From Myxococcales bacterium (lineage in GTDB: Bacteria > Myxococcota_A > Polyangia > Nannocystales > Nannocystaceae): 64,000 nt of DNA. Under the pieces are notes generated by a model. That model made no database searches and had not been told where the DNA came from. It saw only the letters and a program-made list of their open reading frames with translations. This document shows positions 8,787 to 17,761 of the stretch, in pieces. The DNA is taken from the NCBI GenBank assembly GCA_020633335.1, contig JACKDU010000003.1, positions 248,001 through 312,000 on the forward strand. The letters are read 5' to 3'. The translations under genes were made by a program, and so were the position numbers. The first letter of the stretch is position 1. The number at the start of each line of letters is the position of its first letter.

Positions 8787-11657
8787 TCAGGCCCGGAGGC
8801 GGCGGCGGCCGAAGGCGAGGCGGCGGAGGATCAGGTCGAGCGCGAGGAGCGGGAGCGCGAGCGCCCAGAGGACGTAGGGCCAGAGCGCGCGGGTGTGCAT
8901 CCGACCGCGGCTCTCGCCCGGCGCCTCGAGGATCGCGTCGATCGGCCCGGCGTGGGTCGGCGTCAGTCCCTCGCTCGCCTCCGCGCCCTCGCCGGTCGCA
9001 AGGCCTTCGAGCCATGTCGGATCGACCAGGAGGTTGTCGGGGGCGAGCTCGGCGGGGTAGGGGACCGAGACCTGGCCGACCGCCTCGACCGCCGGCCGAT
9101 CGCCGAGGTCGCGGTCGAAGAGGCGCGCGCGGAGGAGGCGCTGGCCCCCCTCGACGCCGACGATCGTCGCCTCGTAGCGGCCCGGGGCGCTGAGGGCGAG
9201 GGGCACCTTCGCGGGCTCGGAGCCCGGTGGTGCCGCCGGGTCGATGATCTCGACCTCGCCGCGGAGCTGGTTGGCGAAGCCGGCGCTGGCGTCGACGTCG
9301 ACGACGATCCCCCAGCTCCCCTCGTCGGCGCCGGGGATCGCCCGGATCGTCGCCCCGCCGATGAGCCCGGCGCCCTGGCGCATGATGTCGCGGGCGACCT
9401 GCGACCAGAGCTTGGCGAAGCCGGCCCAGCGGATCCAGGCGGCCGCCCAGCGGGGCTTGGCGTCGCTGGCGAAGGCGGCCGTGCGGCCGAGGCCGCGGCG
9501 GCCGCGGACCAGGAGCGGCTCGCCGTCGTGGGTCTTGAGGAGGACCTCGGCGAGCGGCTTCGGCTTGACCGGGATGATCCCGCGGAGGCCGGGGGCGCGG
9601 CTGAAGTCGATCCCCCGCAGCGCCTGCACGCTCTTGGCGACCCGCGGGTAGAAGAGGCGCTCGTTGACCGCGTTGCGGGTGACCTCGCGGGTCTCGCGGC
9701 TGAAGATCCGCGGGACGTCGGTGCCGTCCTGCGAGAAGTAGTAGCGGCCGCGGCCGCGCTCGGCGACCCGGGCGAGGAAGTCCTTGCCCGCGCCCGCGCC
9801 GACGCCGACCGCCGAGACCGTGATGTCGGCGTCGCGCATGTCGCTGAGGAGCGCCGCGACCCCGGCCTCGGGCGACTGGCCGTCGCTCAGGAGGATCACG
9901 TGCTTGACCAGCGCCCGCGAGCCGACGAGCTGGAGGTAGGCCTCGCGGAGGGCCGGCAGCGCGTTGGTCCCCCCGCCGGCGCTGAGGCGGCGGATGTCGC
10001 CCGAGATCCGCACGCGGTTGGCCGCCGGCTGGAGGCGGACCAGCGTGTAGGGGTAGGAGTCGAAGGCGATCACCCCGATCTCGTCGCTCGGGTCGAGGGT
10101 CGCGGCCGTCAGGCGAGCTGCCTCTTTGACCAGGTCGAGGCGATCCTCGGAGGACATCGAGCCGCTCTTGTCGATCACGAGGACCAGCGCCAGGGTCGGC
10201 TGATCGCGCTGGCGCTCGCCCTCGAAGCGGACCGGCAGGATCTCCTCGATCGTCGTCCCGCCCCAGCCGCCGACGCCGAAGGAGCCCTCGCCGCCGATCA
10301 TGATGAAGCCGCCGCCGTAGTCCTCGACGTAGCGGGCGATCGCCTGGCGGGCGGCGCTCGGCACCCGGCCGGCGGGGACGTCGGACATGATCACGAGATC
10401 GTGGGTGCGCAGCGCCTCGACCTCGGTCGGCAGGCCGCCGGGGTCGATCGCGTCGACGTGGAGGTGATCGGCCCGCAGCGCCCGCGCGAGCGCCTGGGTC
10501 TCGTCGCCGGTGCTCGCCAGGAGCACCCGCGGGCGCCCGCGGACCTCGCCGACCACGCCCGCGCGGTCGTTGGCGGCGGCCCGGTTGAGCGCGGGATCGA
10601 CCGCGGCGGTCTCGAGGATCGCGGTGAAGACCACCGGCCCCGGCTCGCTCACCCGCGCCGGCATCTTGACCTGGACCGCGCCGTCCTCGCTCGCGCCCGG
10701 GAGCTCGACCTCGATCGACGGCGTCAGCGGGTTGGGCTCGCCGTCCTTGTCGAGGCGGAGCGTGAGGCGCTGGGGCTGCGAGGGGTCGAGGCCGACGGCC
10801 GCGAGGTCGACGACCACATCGAAGGTCTGGCCGACCCGCAGCTCCTCCGGGAGGTGGACGCCGCGGACCACGAGGTCGGCGCGGGCGGCCGCCGGCGCGC
10901 TCCGGGTGTGGACCCGGATCCCGCGCTCGCCGAGCTCGCGGACGGTCGCCGCCAGGTCAGCGCGCTCGGCCTGCGAGCCGCCGCCGTCGGTGACCAGGAG
11001 GATCCTCCCCTCGGTCTCGGGATCGACGAGCGCGGCCGCGAGGCGGAGGCCGCCGGCGTGATCGCTGGCGAGCGCATGCTCGGGATCGCGCGGGATCGTC
11101 AGCGTCGCCGGATCGGCGTCGTCGAGGGCGAGGGCCCGGGCGCGGGCGGCGTAGGTGACCAGGCGAAAGCGCGTGCGATCCTCGCGGTCGAGCTCCTGGG
11201 CGTCCTCGGCCGCGAGCGCCCCGAGGCCCTGGCGGACGAGCTCGGCGGCGGCGGCGAGCTGACCCTCGTCGATGCTCTCGGAGACGTCGACGGCGACGAC
11301 GACCGTCTTGCCGCGGGTCGGGCTCTGGAGGGTCGGCAGCGCGAGGGCGAGGGCGAGGGCCATCAGGAGGCCGAGGCGGGCGACGAGCTGGGCGACGATC
11401 TGGGCGCCGGGGAGGTCGACGAGGCTGCGCCGGGCGATCGCCACCAGGAAGGGCGCGACCGCGATCGGCATCAGCCAGAGCGCCTGCGGGCGCTCGATCA
11501 GGCAGCGGCGATCACCGAGGGGCGAGAGGCGCTCGGCCAGCCAGGACGGGAGATCGATCGCCCAGGGGGCCGGCGCCGGGTAGGCGAACGCGAGCGCGAG
11601 CGCGGCCGCGACCCCGACTCCGAGGGCGATGAGCGGGAGGAGCCACGGCGATCTCAT
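8787..11657 (-). CDS. Membrane protein with two VWA domains and a GATase-like domain
   Basis: 956 residues. The ATG at 11657 overlaps the upstream stop as ATGA, which fixes the start. Three N-terminal membrane helices (within ~5-120) precede a first VWA domain (VVVAVDVSESIDEGQ). A class I glutamine-amidotransferase-like domain follows (RPRVLLAST to GGGFIMIGGEGSFGVGGWGG), with no nucleophile cysteine visible in the elbow. The second VWA domain has an intact MIDAS (VIDKSGSMSSEDR). A last helix near the C-terminus (YVLWALALPLLALDLILRR) ends in a basic tail. It is the final gene of a MoxR-DUF58-BatA-like operon. Related operons are thought to act in envelope or complex assembly; the exact client is unknown. 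Confidence 0.88.
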   Translation of the reverse strand: MRSPWLLPLIALGVGVAAALALAFAYPAPAPWAIDLPSWLAERLSPLGDRRCLIERPQALWLMPIAVAPFLVAIARRSLVDLPGAQIVAQLVARLGLLMALALALALPTLQSPTRGKTVVVAVDVSESIDEGQLAAAAELVRQGLGALAAEDAQELDREDRTRFRLVTYAARARALALDDADPATLTIPRDPEHALASDHAGGLRLAAALVDPETEGRILLVTDGGGSQAERADLAATVRELGERGIRVHTRSAPAAARADLVVRGVHLPEELRVGQTFDVVVDLAAVGLDPSQPQRLTLRLDKDGEPNPLTPSIEVELPGASEDGAVQVKMPARVSEPGPVVFTAILETAAVDPALNRAAANDRAGVVGEVRGRPRVLLASTGDETQALARALRADHLHVDAIDPGGLPTEVEALRTHDLVIMSDVPAGRVPSAARQAIARYVEDYGGGFIMIGGEGSFGVGGWGGTTIEEILPVRFEGERQRDQPTLALVLVIDKSGSMSSEDRLDLVKEAARLTAATLDPSDEIGVIAFDSYPYTLVRLQPAANRVRISGDIRRLSAGGGTNALPALREAYLQLVGSRALVKHVILLSDGQSPEAGVAALLSDMRDADITVSAVGVGAGAGKDFLARVAERGRGRYYFSQDGTDVPRIFSRETREVTRNAVNERLFYPRVAKSVQALRGIDFSRAPGLRGIIPVKPKPLAEVLLKTHDGEPLLVRGRRGLGRTAAFASDAKPRWAAAWIRWAGFAKLWSQVARDIMRQGAGLIGGATIRAIPGADEGSWGIVVDVDASAGFANQLRGEVEIIDPAAPPGSEPAKVPLALSAPGRYEATIVGVEGGQRLLRARLFDRDLGDRPAVEAVGQVSVPYPAELAPDNLLVDPTWLEGLATGEGAEASEGLTPTHAGPIDAILEAPGESRGRMHTRALWPYVLWALALPLLALDLILRRLAFGRRRLRA

Positions 11658-13663
11658 ACGGTCCACCGCCGGTGGTAGCTCGCCCACTCGAGGGCGACGA
11701 TCCCGGCCGCGACCAGGACCAGGAGGGTCCAGAGCGGCCCCTGCGAGAGCGGCGCGGGGATCGGCGGGTCGCCGGCGGCGGCCGCGGGGGGCAGCTCGCC
11801 GAGGCGATCATGAAGATCGGAGGCCGAGGCGCTCGCCTGGTTGACCGCGATCGCCACCTCGGCGCCCGCGCTCGCCCCGTCCTTGGCCCGCAGGCGGTAG
11901 ACCCCCGGCGTCGTCGCCCGCAGGCGGACGAGCCCCTCCTGGACCGGGAGCTCGGCGACCTGGTCGTCGGGACCGGTGACCTCGATCGCGGTGACGCCCC
12001 CCGGCTGGAGGCCGATCTCGGCGAGCGCCAGCGGCCGCCGGGCGCCGACCGGGAGGGCGGCGACGAAGCCGGGGGCGGCCCGTTCGAAGTGGTCGATGAG
12101 GTTGCCGACGAGGATCGGAAAGGCTGTCCGAAGGGGCAGGTCGCTCTGGCGTGGATCGAAGCCGAAGGCGATCACCGTGCGATCGCCGGCCTGACGGAGG
12201 ACCGCGATCGGATCGCCGAGGGTCCGGACCAGCACCTCGTCGCCGGGCTCGACCGCGAAGGTCGTCCCGCGGGCGAGGTTGACGTCCTTGAGGACGACGT
12301 GGTCCAGGATCGGGTGATCCCGCATCTGCTCGGTGAGGAAGGGCCGCCGCACCTCGCGGCCGAGGGCGATCGGCGAGGGCGAGTCGGCGAAGCGCCAGGG
12401 ATCGAAGAGGACGAGGTCGCGCGCCGGCAGCGGGTTCGGCAGCGGGTTGTTCCCCGGGTCGAAGATCACCAGATCGGCGGCGGCGATCGTCGGGTGCTCG
12501 GCGCTCGCCTCGGCGACCGGCACCCCGCTGAGGCGGACGTGATCGTCGAGGGTGAGGAGCGCGGCCTCGACGAAGAGGTCGCTGCCGTCGGTGACCAGCG
12601 CGACCTCGAGGGGCCGCAGCGGCGGGATCACGGCGTAGGCGACGTCGTCCTCCGCGGGCCCGAGGGCGCGGGCGGCCGCGATCGGATCGACGCCGGGCGG
12701 CGGCAGGAGGCGGGCGACCAGGCGGGCGCGGGCCGCGTCGAGCTCGCCGAGGAGCTCGCGCGTCGACTCACCTGGCTCAAGGGTCAGCTCACGTCGGCCG
12801 ATCCCGAGGCCGTCGGCCTGGACCTCGAGGATCGCCGAGGCCGGCGCGTCGCCGAGGTTGACCACCTCGGCGAGGACCTCGACCCGCTCGCGCTCGCTCG
12901 GGTAGCGGCGGGCGGCGAACGCGGTGATCGCCAGGTTGGCCGTGGGTCCGGCGATCCGGGCGACCGCGCAGGGGATCGGCCCGGCGACGCAGCCCTCGAC
13001 CGCCCGGGCGCCGGCGTCGTCGACCGCGCCGTCGCTCAGGATCAGGATTCGCGGCCCCGGCTGGCCGTCGACCGCGTTGCGGGCGAGCGCGAGCGCGCGC
13101 CCGAGGTCGGCCTCGCCGGGCGTCGGACCGACGCCGTCGAGGCCGTGGAGGAGCGCCGCCGGGTCGCGTCCGAGCGGGGAGAGGACCGCGACCTCGGCCC
13201 CGGCGGCGATCACCAGCGCGCGATCGCTGGGCCCGAGCGCGGCGATCTCGGCGCGGGCGCGGGCGAGGGCGGCGTCGAGGCGGCTCGCCGGGGTCGCGCC
13301 CGCGTCCGCGCCCGCGTCGCCGGCCGCCGCCGCCGCGTCGCTCGGCCCGCCCATGCTCGCCGAGCGATCGATGACGATCGCCAGGGTGTAGGGATCGCGG
13401 AGCCAGACCTCGGGCCGCGGGTCGCCGAGCGCGAAGGCGATCGCCCCGAGGATCACCAGCTGGATCAACCACGAGAGGAGCCGCCGCAGCCGCCGCCAGA
13501 TCCGCCGGGCGTCGCTCTCGCGGGTGACCCGCTGCCAGAGCGCGGCGAAGGGGACCACCAGCTCCCGCCGCCGCATCTTCAAGAGATAGAGCAGGGTGAT
13601 CAGCGCCGCCCCGGCGGCGAAGAGCGCGGCGACCTGCGCTCCTGTCCAACCAGCCAGGTTCAC
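11654..13663 (-). CDS. BatA-like membrane protein with VWA domain
   Basis: 669 residues from a GTG at 13663 that overlaps the preceding stop as GTGA. The N-terminus is the BatA/aerotolerance-type helix pair: helix 1, then LKMRRRELVVPFAALWQRV, then helix 2 (WLIQLVILGAIAFALGDPRP). A VWA domain with MIDAS DRSASMG follows, then beta-rich sequence with CARDB-like strands, and a C-terminal helix (LWTLLVLVAAGIVALEWASYHRR). The product is inner-membrane with a large periplasmic part. The stop again overlaps the next start by 4 bases, so expression with its neighbours is translationally coupled. Confidence 0.88.
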   Translation of the reverse strand: MNLAGWTGAQVAALFAAGAALITLLYLLKMRRRELVVPFAALWQRVTRESDARRIWRRLRRLLSWLIQLVILGAIAFALGDPRPEVWLRDPYTLAIVIDRSASMGGPSDAAAAAGDAGADAGATPASRLDAALARARAEIAALGPSDRALVIAAGAEVAVLSPLGRDPAALLHGLDGVGPTPGEADLGRALALARNAVDGQPGPRILILSDGAVDDAGARAVEGCVAGPIPCAVARIAGPTANLAITAFAARRYPSERERVEVLAEVVNLGDAPASAILEVQADGLGIGRRELTLEPGESTRELLGELDAARARLVARLLPPPGVDPIAAARALGPAEDDVAYAVIPPLRPLEVALVTDGSDLFVEAALLTLDDHVRLSGVPVAEASAEHPTIAAADLVIFDPGNNPLPNPLPARDLVLFDPWRFADSPSPIALGREVRRPFLTEQMRDHPILDHVVLKDVNLARGTTFAVEPGDEVLVRTLGDPIAVLRQAGDRTVIAFGFDPRQSDLPLRTAFPILVGNLIDHFERAAPGFVAALPVGARRPLALAEIGLQPGGVTAIEVTGPDDQVAELPVQEGLVRLRATTPGVYRLRAKDGASAGAEVAIAVNQASASASDLHDRLGELPPAAAAGDPPIPAPLSQGPLWTLLVLVAAGIVALEWASYHRRWTV

Positions 13664-14604
13664 CGGAGCAGCCCCCCGAGGCGGAAGAGGCGGAGGACGA
13701 GCTCGTCGAAGGGCGTGTCGATCTCGGCCCGGAAGTAGGGGATCCCGCGGGAGCGGCAGCTCTGCGCCAGGGCCTCGCAGAAGCGCTCGTGGGCGGCCGC
13801 GTAGGCCCGCAGGGTCGCCGGCGCGAGGGTGACGTCGGCGCCCTCGCCCCCCTCGCAGTCGACCAGGCGGACGTCGCCCCGGAGCCCGGTCATCTCCGGC
13901 CGGGCCTCGACCGGATCGAGGATCTGGATCGCGATCGGCTCGTGCTTGCGGAAGCGCAGGAGGTTGAGCCCGTCGAAGGCGCCGTCGAGGTCGTAGAAGT
14001 CGGAGAGGACGACCGTGAGGCCCGGCTGGGCGCTCTCGGCCGCGAGGCGCTTGCAGGCCGCCCGGAGGTCGGTCGGGCCGCCGCGCGGGGCCGTCCGCAG
14101 GAACTCGAAGATCCGGAAGATCCGCCCCTTGCCGCGGACCGCCGGCAGGGTGGTGTGGACCTTGCCGCTCATCGCCGTGAGGCCGACCCGATCGAGGTTG
14201 GCGAGGCCGACGTAGGCGAGCGCGGCCGCGACCTGCTGGGCGTAGCGGAGCTTGCGGCCGCCGGCGGTCTGCATCGACGCCGAGACGTCGACGGCGATCC
14301 GGATCGGCAGGTCCTCGTCCTCCTCGAAGAGGCGGATCAGCGGCTGCCCGAGCCGCATCAGCACGTTCCAGTCGAGGTTGCGGATGTCGTCGCCGGGCGA
14401 GTACTCGCGGTGGTCGGCGAACTCGAGCCCCGATCCGACCTTCCGCGACTTCCGCTCGGCCCGGGTGCGGCCGCGGAAGACCCGGCGGGCGACCACCTGG
14501 AGGAGCTCGAGGCGCGCGAGGAAGGCCTCGTCGAAGAGCTCCTCCTCGCCCCTGGGCGCCGACGGCCCCTGGGCGCCGCCGAAGATCCGCGCGAAGATCC
14601 CCAC
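13660..14604 (-). CDS. DUF58 family protein
   Basis: 314 residues from a GTG at 14604. The DUF58 signature is clear at ~60-85 (SGLEFADHREYSPGDDIR then NLDWNVLMRLGQP), followed by a VWA-like fold with a degenerate MIDAS (AVDVSASMQ). DUF58 proteins are standard partners of MoxR ATPases and are probably cytoplasmic adaptors of the VWA machinery. It lies 13 bases after the MoxR stop and overlaps the BatA-like gene by 4 bases. No membrane helix is present. Confidence 0.92.
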   Translation of the reverse strand: MGIFARIFGGAQGPSAPRGEEELFDEAFLARLELLQVVARRVFRGRTRAERKSRKVGSGLEFADHREYSPGDDIRNLDWNVLMRLGQPLIRLFEEDEDLPIRIAVDVSASMQTAGGRKLRYAQQVAAALAYVGLANLDRVGLTAMSGKVHTTLPAVRGKGRIFRIFEFLRTAPRGGPTDLRAACKRLAAESAQPGLTVVLSDFYDLDGAFDGLNLLRFRKHEPIAIQILDPVEARPEMTGLRGDVRLVDCEGGEGADVTLAPATLRAYAAAHERFCEALAQSCRSRGIPYFRAEIDTPFDELVLRLFRLGGLLR

Positions 14605-14617
14605 CGTCGTCGTTCCG

Positions 14618-15610
<993 letters not shown>

Positions 15611-15763
15611 CGGGAGGCGCAAGCATACAACGCCGGCGCCGGACGCCCAGCCGGCGCCGTCGATCGTCGCCGGCGGCCCCGCGCGCGGGTCCCCGCGGGC
15701 CCGCGCGCGTCGGCGCCAGGGCGCGCGGCGACCTCGCCTCGCCTCGCCTGGGCTCGCGCACGC

Positions 15764-15783
15764 CCGCGAGCCCGCGCTCGCGG
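15764..15783 (-). terminator. Hairpin downstream of START-like gene
   Basis: Eight-base arms CCGCGAGC and GCTCGCGG are separated by CCGC, inside a longer 11-base inverted repeat (15728-15738 with 15782-15792). It lies 42 bases beyond the stop of the gene ending at 15825 and before the MoxR operon. It has no T tract, so it is only a candidate terminator. Confidence 0.4.
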
Positions 15784-15824
15784 CGAGGTCGCGGCGCAGG
15801 GGCGGGTCCGCCTGGGCCCGGGCC

Positions 15825-16376
15825 TCAGCCGAGGCCGAGGGCGTTGATCAGGTTGCGCATCGTCTTCGCCATCACCTTCTTCGACTGGCGGAGGATGATG
15901 CCGTCGGGGACCGAGACGTTGAGGACGGTGCGGTTGCGGTACGAGACCATCGACGCGTCGCCCATCTCCTGGATCACCCACTCGGTGGTGTAGGCCTCGA
16001 AGTCGTCGGAGGCGACCATCGTCTCGAGGATCCCCTGGGCGGTCGGGCAGCGCCGGGTGTCGAGCTGGAAGGGCGAGAGGAGGCCCTGGACCTTGAGGTG
16101 GACCTTCTGGCACTTGCCGTCGGTCTTCGCGTCCGCCTTGATCGTCGTCGGCGCGAGCATGTGGGCCCGCTCGGCGTCGGCGATGAATTCGCGGATCTTC
16201 GCCGCCGGCAGCGGCACCCGGGCGACCGCGATCACGTCGCCCTCGTCGGTGTGGCGGGTCCAGACCTGGATCTCGCCGTCGCGGCCGGCGTTCGCCGGCG
16301 GGCTGATCGCGAGGGCGAGGAGGGCCGCCCCGGCGAGGGCGAGGGCGCGGGACGAGCGAGCGAGGGGGCGGCGCAT
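15825..16376 (-). CDS. Secreted START/SRPBCC-like protein
   Basis: 183 residues. An N-terminal signal peptide (ARSSRALALAGAALLALAISPPANA) is followed by a ~150-residue domain with the START-like pattern: an opening strand VWTRHTDEGDVIAVARVPLPA, a helix with KIREFIADAERAHML, strands around CQKVHLKVQGLLSPFQLDTRRC, and a C-terminal helix KKVMAKTMRNLINALGLG. Such domains bind hydrophobic ligands in a cavity. Two cysteines may form a disulphide outside the cytoplasm. The ligand is unknown. It diverges from the Rmf-like gene across a 225-base gap that contains a duplicated element. Confidence 0.7.
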   Translation of the reverse strand: MRRPLARSSRALALAGAALLALAISPPANAGRDGEIQVWTRHTDEGDVIAVARVPLPAAKIREFIADAERAHMLAPTTIKADAKTDGKCQKVHLKVQGLLSPFQLDTRRCPTAQGILETMVASDDFEAYTTEWVIQEMGDASMVSYRNRTVLNVSVPDGIILRQSKKVMAKTMRNLINALGLG

Positions 16377-16448
16377 CGTCGACGAGAGTACACCGCGGAC
16401 CAGCGGCGGGGCGGCCGGAGTGGGCCGCCGTAGGACGCCGCGGAGCCC

Positions 16449-16502
16449 GCTCCTGGAGCCTCGAGGGGCCGCGTGGGCGCTCGGCTCCTGGAGCCTCGAG
16501 GG
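16449..16502. repeat. Two 19-bp direct repeats, each palindromic, in a divergent promoter region
   Basis: GCTCCTGGAGCCTCGAGGG occurs at 16449-16467 and again, identically, at 16484-16502, 35 bases apart start to start. Each copy contains the dyads GCTCC-T-GGAGC and CCTCGAGG. Paired, similarly spaced dyads between divergent genes are typical of operators, but no regulator is identified. Confidence 0.5.
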
Positions 16503-16574
16503 CGGCCCGCGCCGGCGGCGGAGCGCGCGCGCCGGTCAGGCCCGCGCCGATGATCCGCCCCAGATCATCCGCGC

Positions 16575-16601
16575 GTTTTAATGTCGGCCCTGGAGCTGAC
16601 C
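16575..16601 (+). promoter_or_regulatory. A/T-rich -10-like patch and RBS of the Rmf-like gene
   Basis: TTTTAAT, rare in this sequence, lies about 20 bases before the ATG at 16602, and GGAG (16592-16595) has the right 6-base spacing. The patch may be a -10 element with a very short leader. No convincing -35 hexamer is seen. Confidence 0.35.
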
Positions 16602-16823
16602 ATGGACGGATTTCGCACGCCACGAGAGCAGGGAGTCAACGCCGCCCGCCGCGGGGAGGCCCGCCAGGGCAACCCCTTCCCCCGCGAGAGCGAGGCCTGG
16701 CACGCCTGGATGGAGGGCTTCGCCTGGGCGCGGAGCCACTACCCGGAGCGGGCGCGGGGCCGCGCTCCGAGCCCGCCGCCGGTCCGTCGGCCTGCTATGG
16801 TCGCCTGGCCGAGCCTCCGATGA
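16602..16823 (+). CDS. Ribosome modulation factor (Rmf)-like small protein
   Basis: 73 residues from the ATG at 16602, chosen for its GGAG site over an in-frame ATG 21 bases upstream. The core EQGVNAARRGEARQGNPF, followed by WHAWMEGFAWARS, matches the pattern of the Rmf family (GxxA..G....NPY....W..G). That family binds the 30S/70S ribosome and promotes hibernating dimers in enterobacteria. The C-terminal ~20 residues are Arg/Pro-rich. Its stop overlaps the queF start (ATGA), so the two are translated together. Assignment rests on a short motif and should be read as family-like. Confidence 0.6.
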   Translation: MDGFRTPREQGVNAARRGEARQGNPFPRESEAWHAWMEGFAWARSHYPERARGRAPSPPPVRRPAMVAWPSLR

Positions 16824-17689
16824 GCGACAAGGGACCCCGACACGACCCCAGCGCCGACCTCGATCTCCCCCTGGGGCGGAGCGCGGAGTTCCCGCAGGAC
16901 TACGATCCGGGGGTGCTGCGGGCGGTCCCGCGCGCCCTCGGGCGTGACGCGCTCGGCCTTGGCGCGTCCTCGTCCTCGCCCTTGCCCTTCGTCGGCGTCG
17001 ACCTCTGGCGGGCCTGGGAGCTCTCGTGGCTGACGCCCTCGGGGCGGCCGGCGATCGCCGTCGCCGAGCTCGCGGTGCCGGCGAGCTCGCCGAACCTCGT
17101 CGAGTCGAAGTCCCTCAAGCTCTACCTGGGATCGCTCGGGCGGCGGACGATGGCCGATCTCCATGAGGTCGCGGCGACGATCGCCGGCGATCTCGCGCCG
17201 ATCGCCGGGGCGCCGGTCGAGGTCCGGGTGATCCCGCCGCGCGAGCGGGCGGCCCTGCGGATCGTCGAGCTCGCCGGCGAGAGCCTCGACGACCTCGAGC
17301 TCGCCGGGCCGCCGGCGGCCGCCCTCGACCCCGGGCTCCTCGACGGGGCCGCCGACCCCTCGGCGCTCTGCGACGACGAGGTGGTCACCGAGCTCTTCCG
17401 ATCGCGGTGCCCGATCACCGGTCAGCCCGACTGGGCCAGCGTCCGGATCCGCTACCGCGGGCCGACGATCGCCCGGCCCGCGCTCCTCGCCTACCTCCTC
17501 TCGTTCCGCGAGCACGGCGGCTTCCACGAGGCCTGCGTCGAGCAGATCTTCTGTGACCTCCGGGACCGCTGCAAAACCCAGCGATTGACCGTCCAGGCCT
17601 GCTTCACCCGCCGCGGCGGCCTCGACATCAACCCCTGGCGGAGCGACTTCGAGGAGGCGCTGACGACCCCCCGGCCCTGGCGGAGCTGA
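16820..17689 (+). CDS. queF: NADPH-dependent 7-cyano-7-deazaguanine (preQ0) reductase, long form
   Basis: 289 residues, matching the two-domain (E. coli-type) QueF. It reduces preQ0 to preQ1 in queuosine synthesis. The NADPH-binding motif ESKSLKLYLGS is at 95-105. The nucleophile C197 in SRCPITGQPDW forms the thioimide and is followed by the conserved Asp at 204. The conserved FREHGGFHEACVEQIFCDL block is near the C-terminus. The start at 16820 is supported by the ATGA overlap with the Rmf-like gene. No other que gene is in the window. Confidence 0.95.
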   Translation: MSDKGPRHDPSADLDLPLGRSAEFPQDYDPGVLRAVPRALGRDALGLGASSSSPLPFVGVDLWRAWELSWLTPSGRPAIAVAELAVPASSPNLVESKSLKLYLGSLGRRTMADLHEVAATIAGDLAPIAGAPVEVRVIPPRERAALRIVELAGESLDDLELAGPPAAALDPGLLDGAADPSALCDDEVVTELFRSRCPITGQPDWASVRIRYRGPTIARPALLAYLLSFREHGGFHEACVEQIFCDLRDRCKTQRLTVQACFTRRGGLDINPWRSDFEEALTTPRPWRS

Positions 17690-17761
17690 GCCCGGCCTGG
17701 GGTCTCGAGGAGACAGCGCCCCGATCGGGACGAAGGTCCGGCGCCGTGCTAATTGGAGGCG

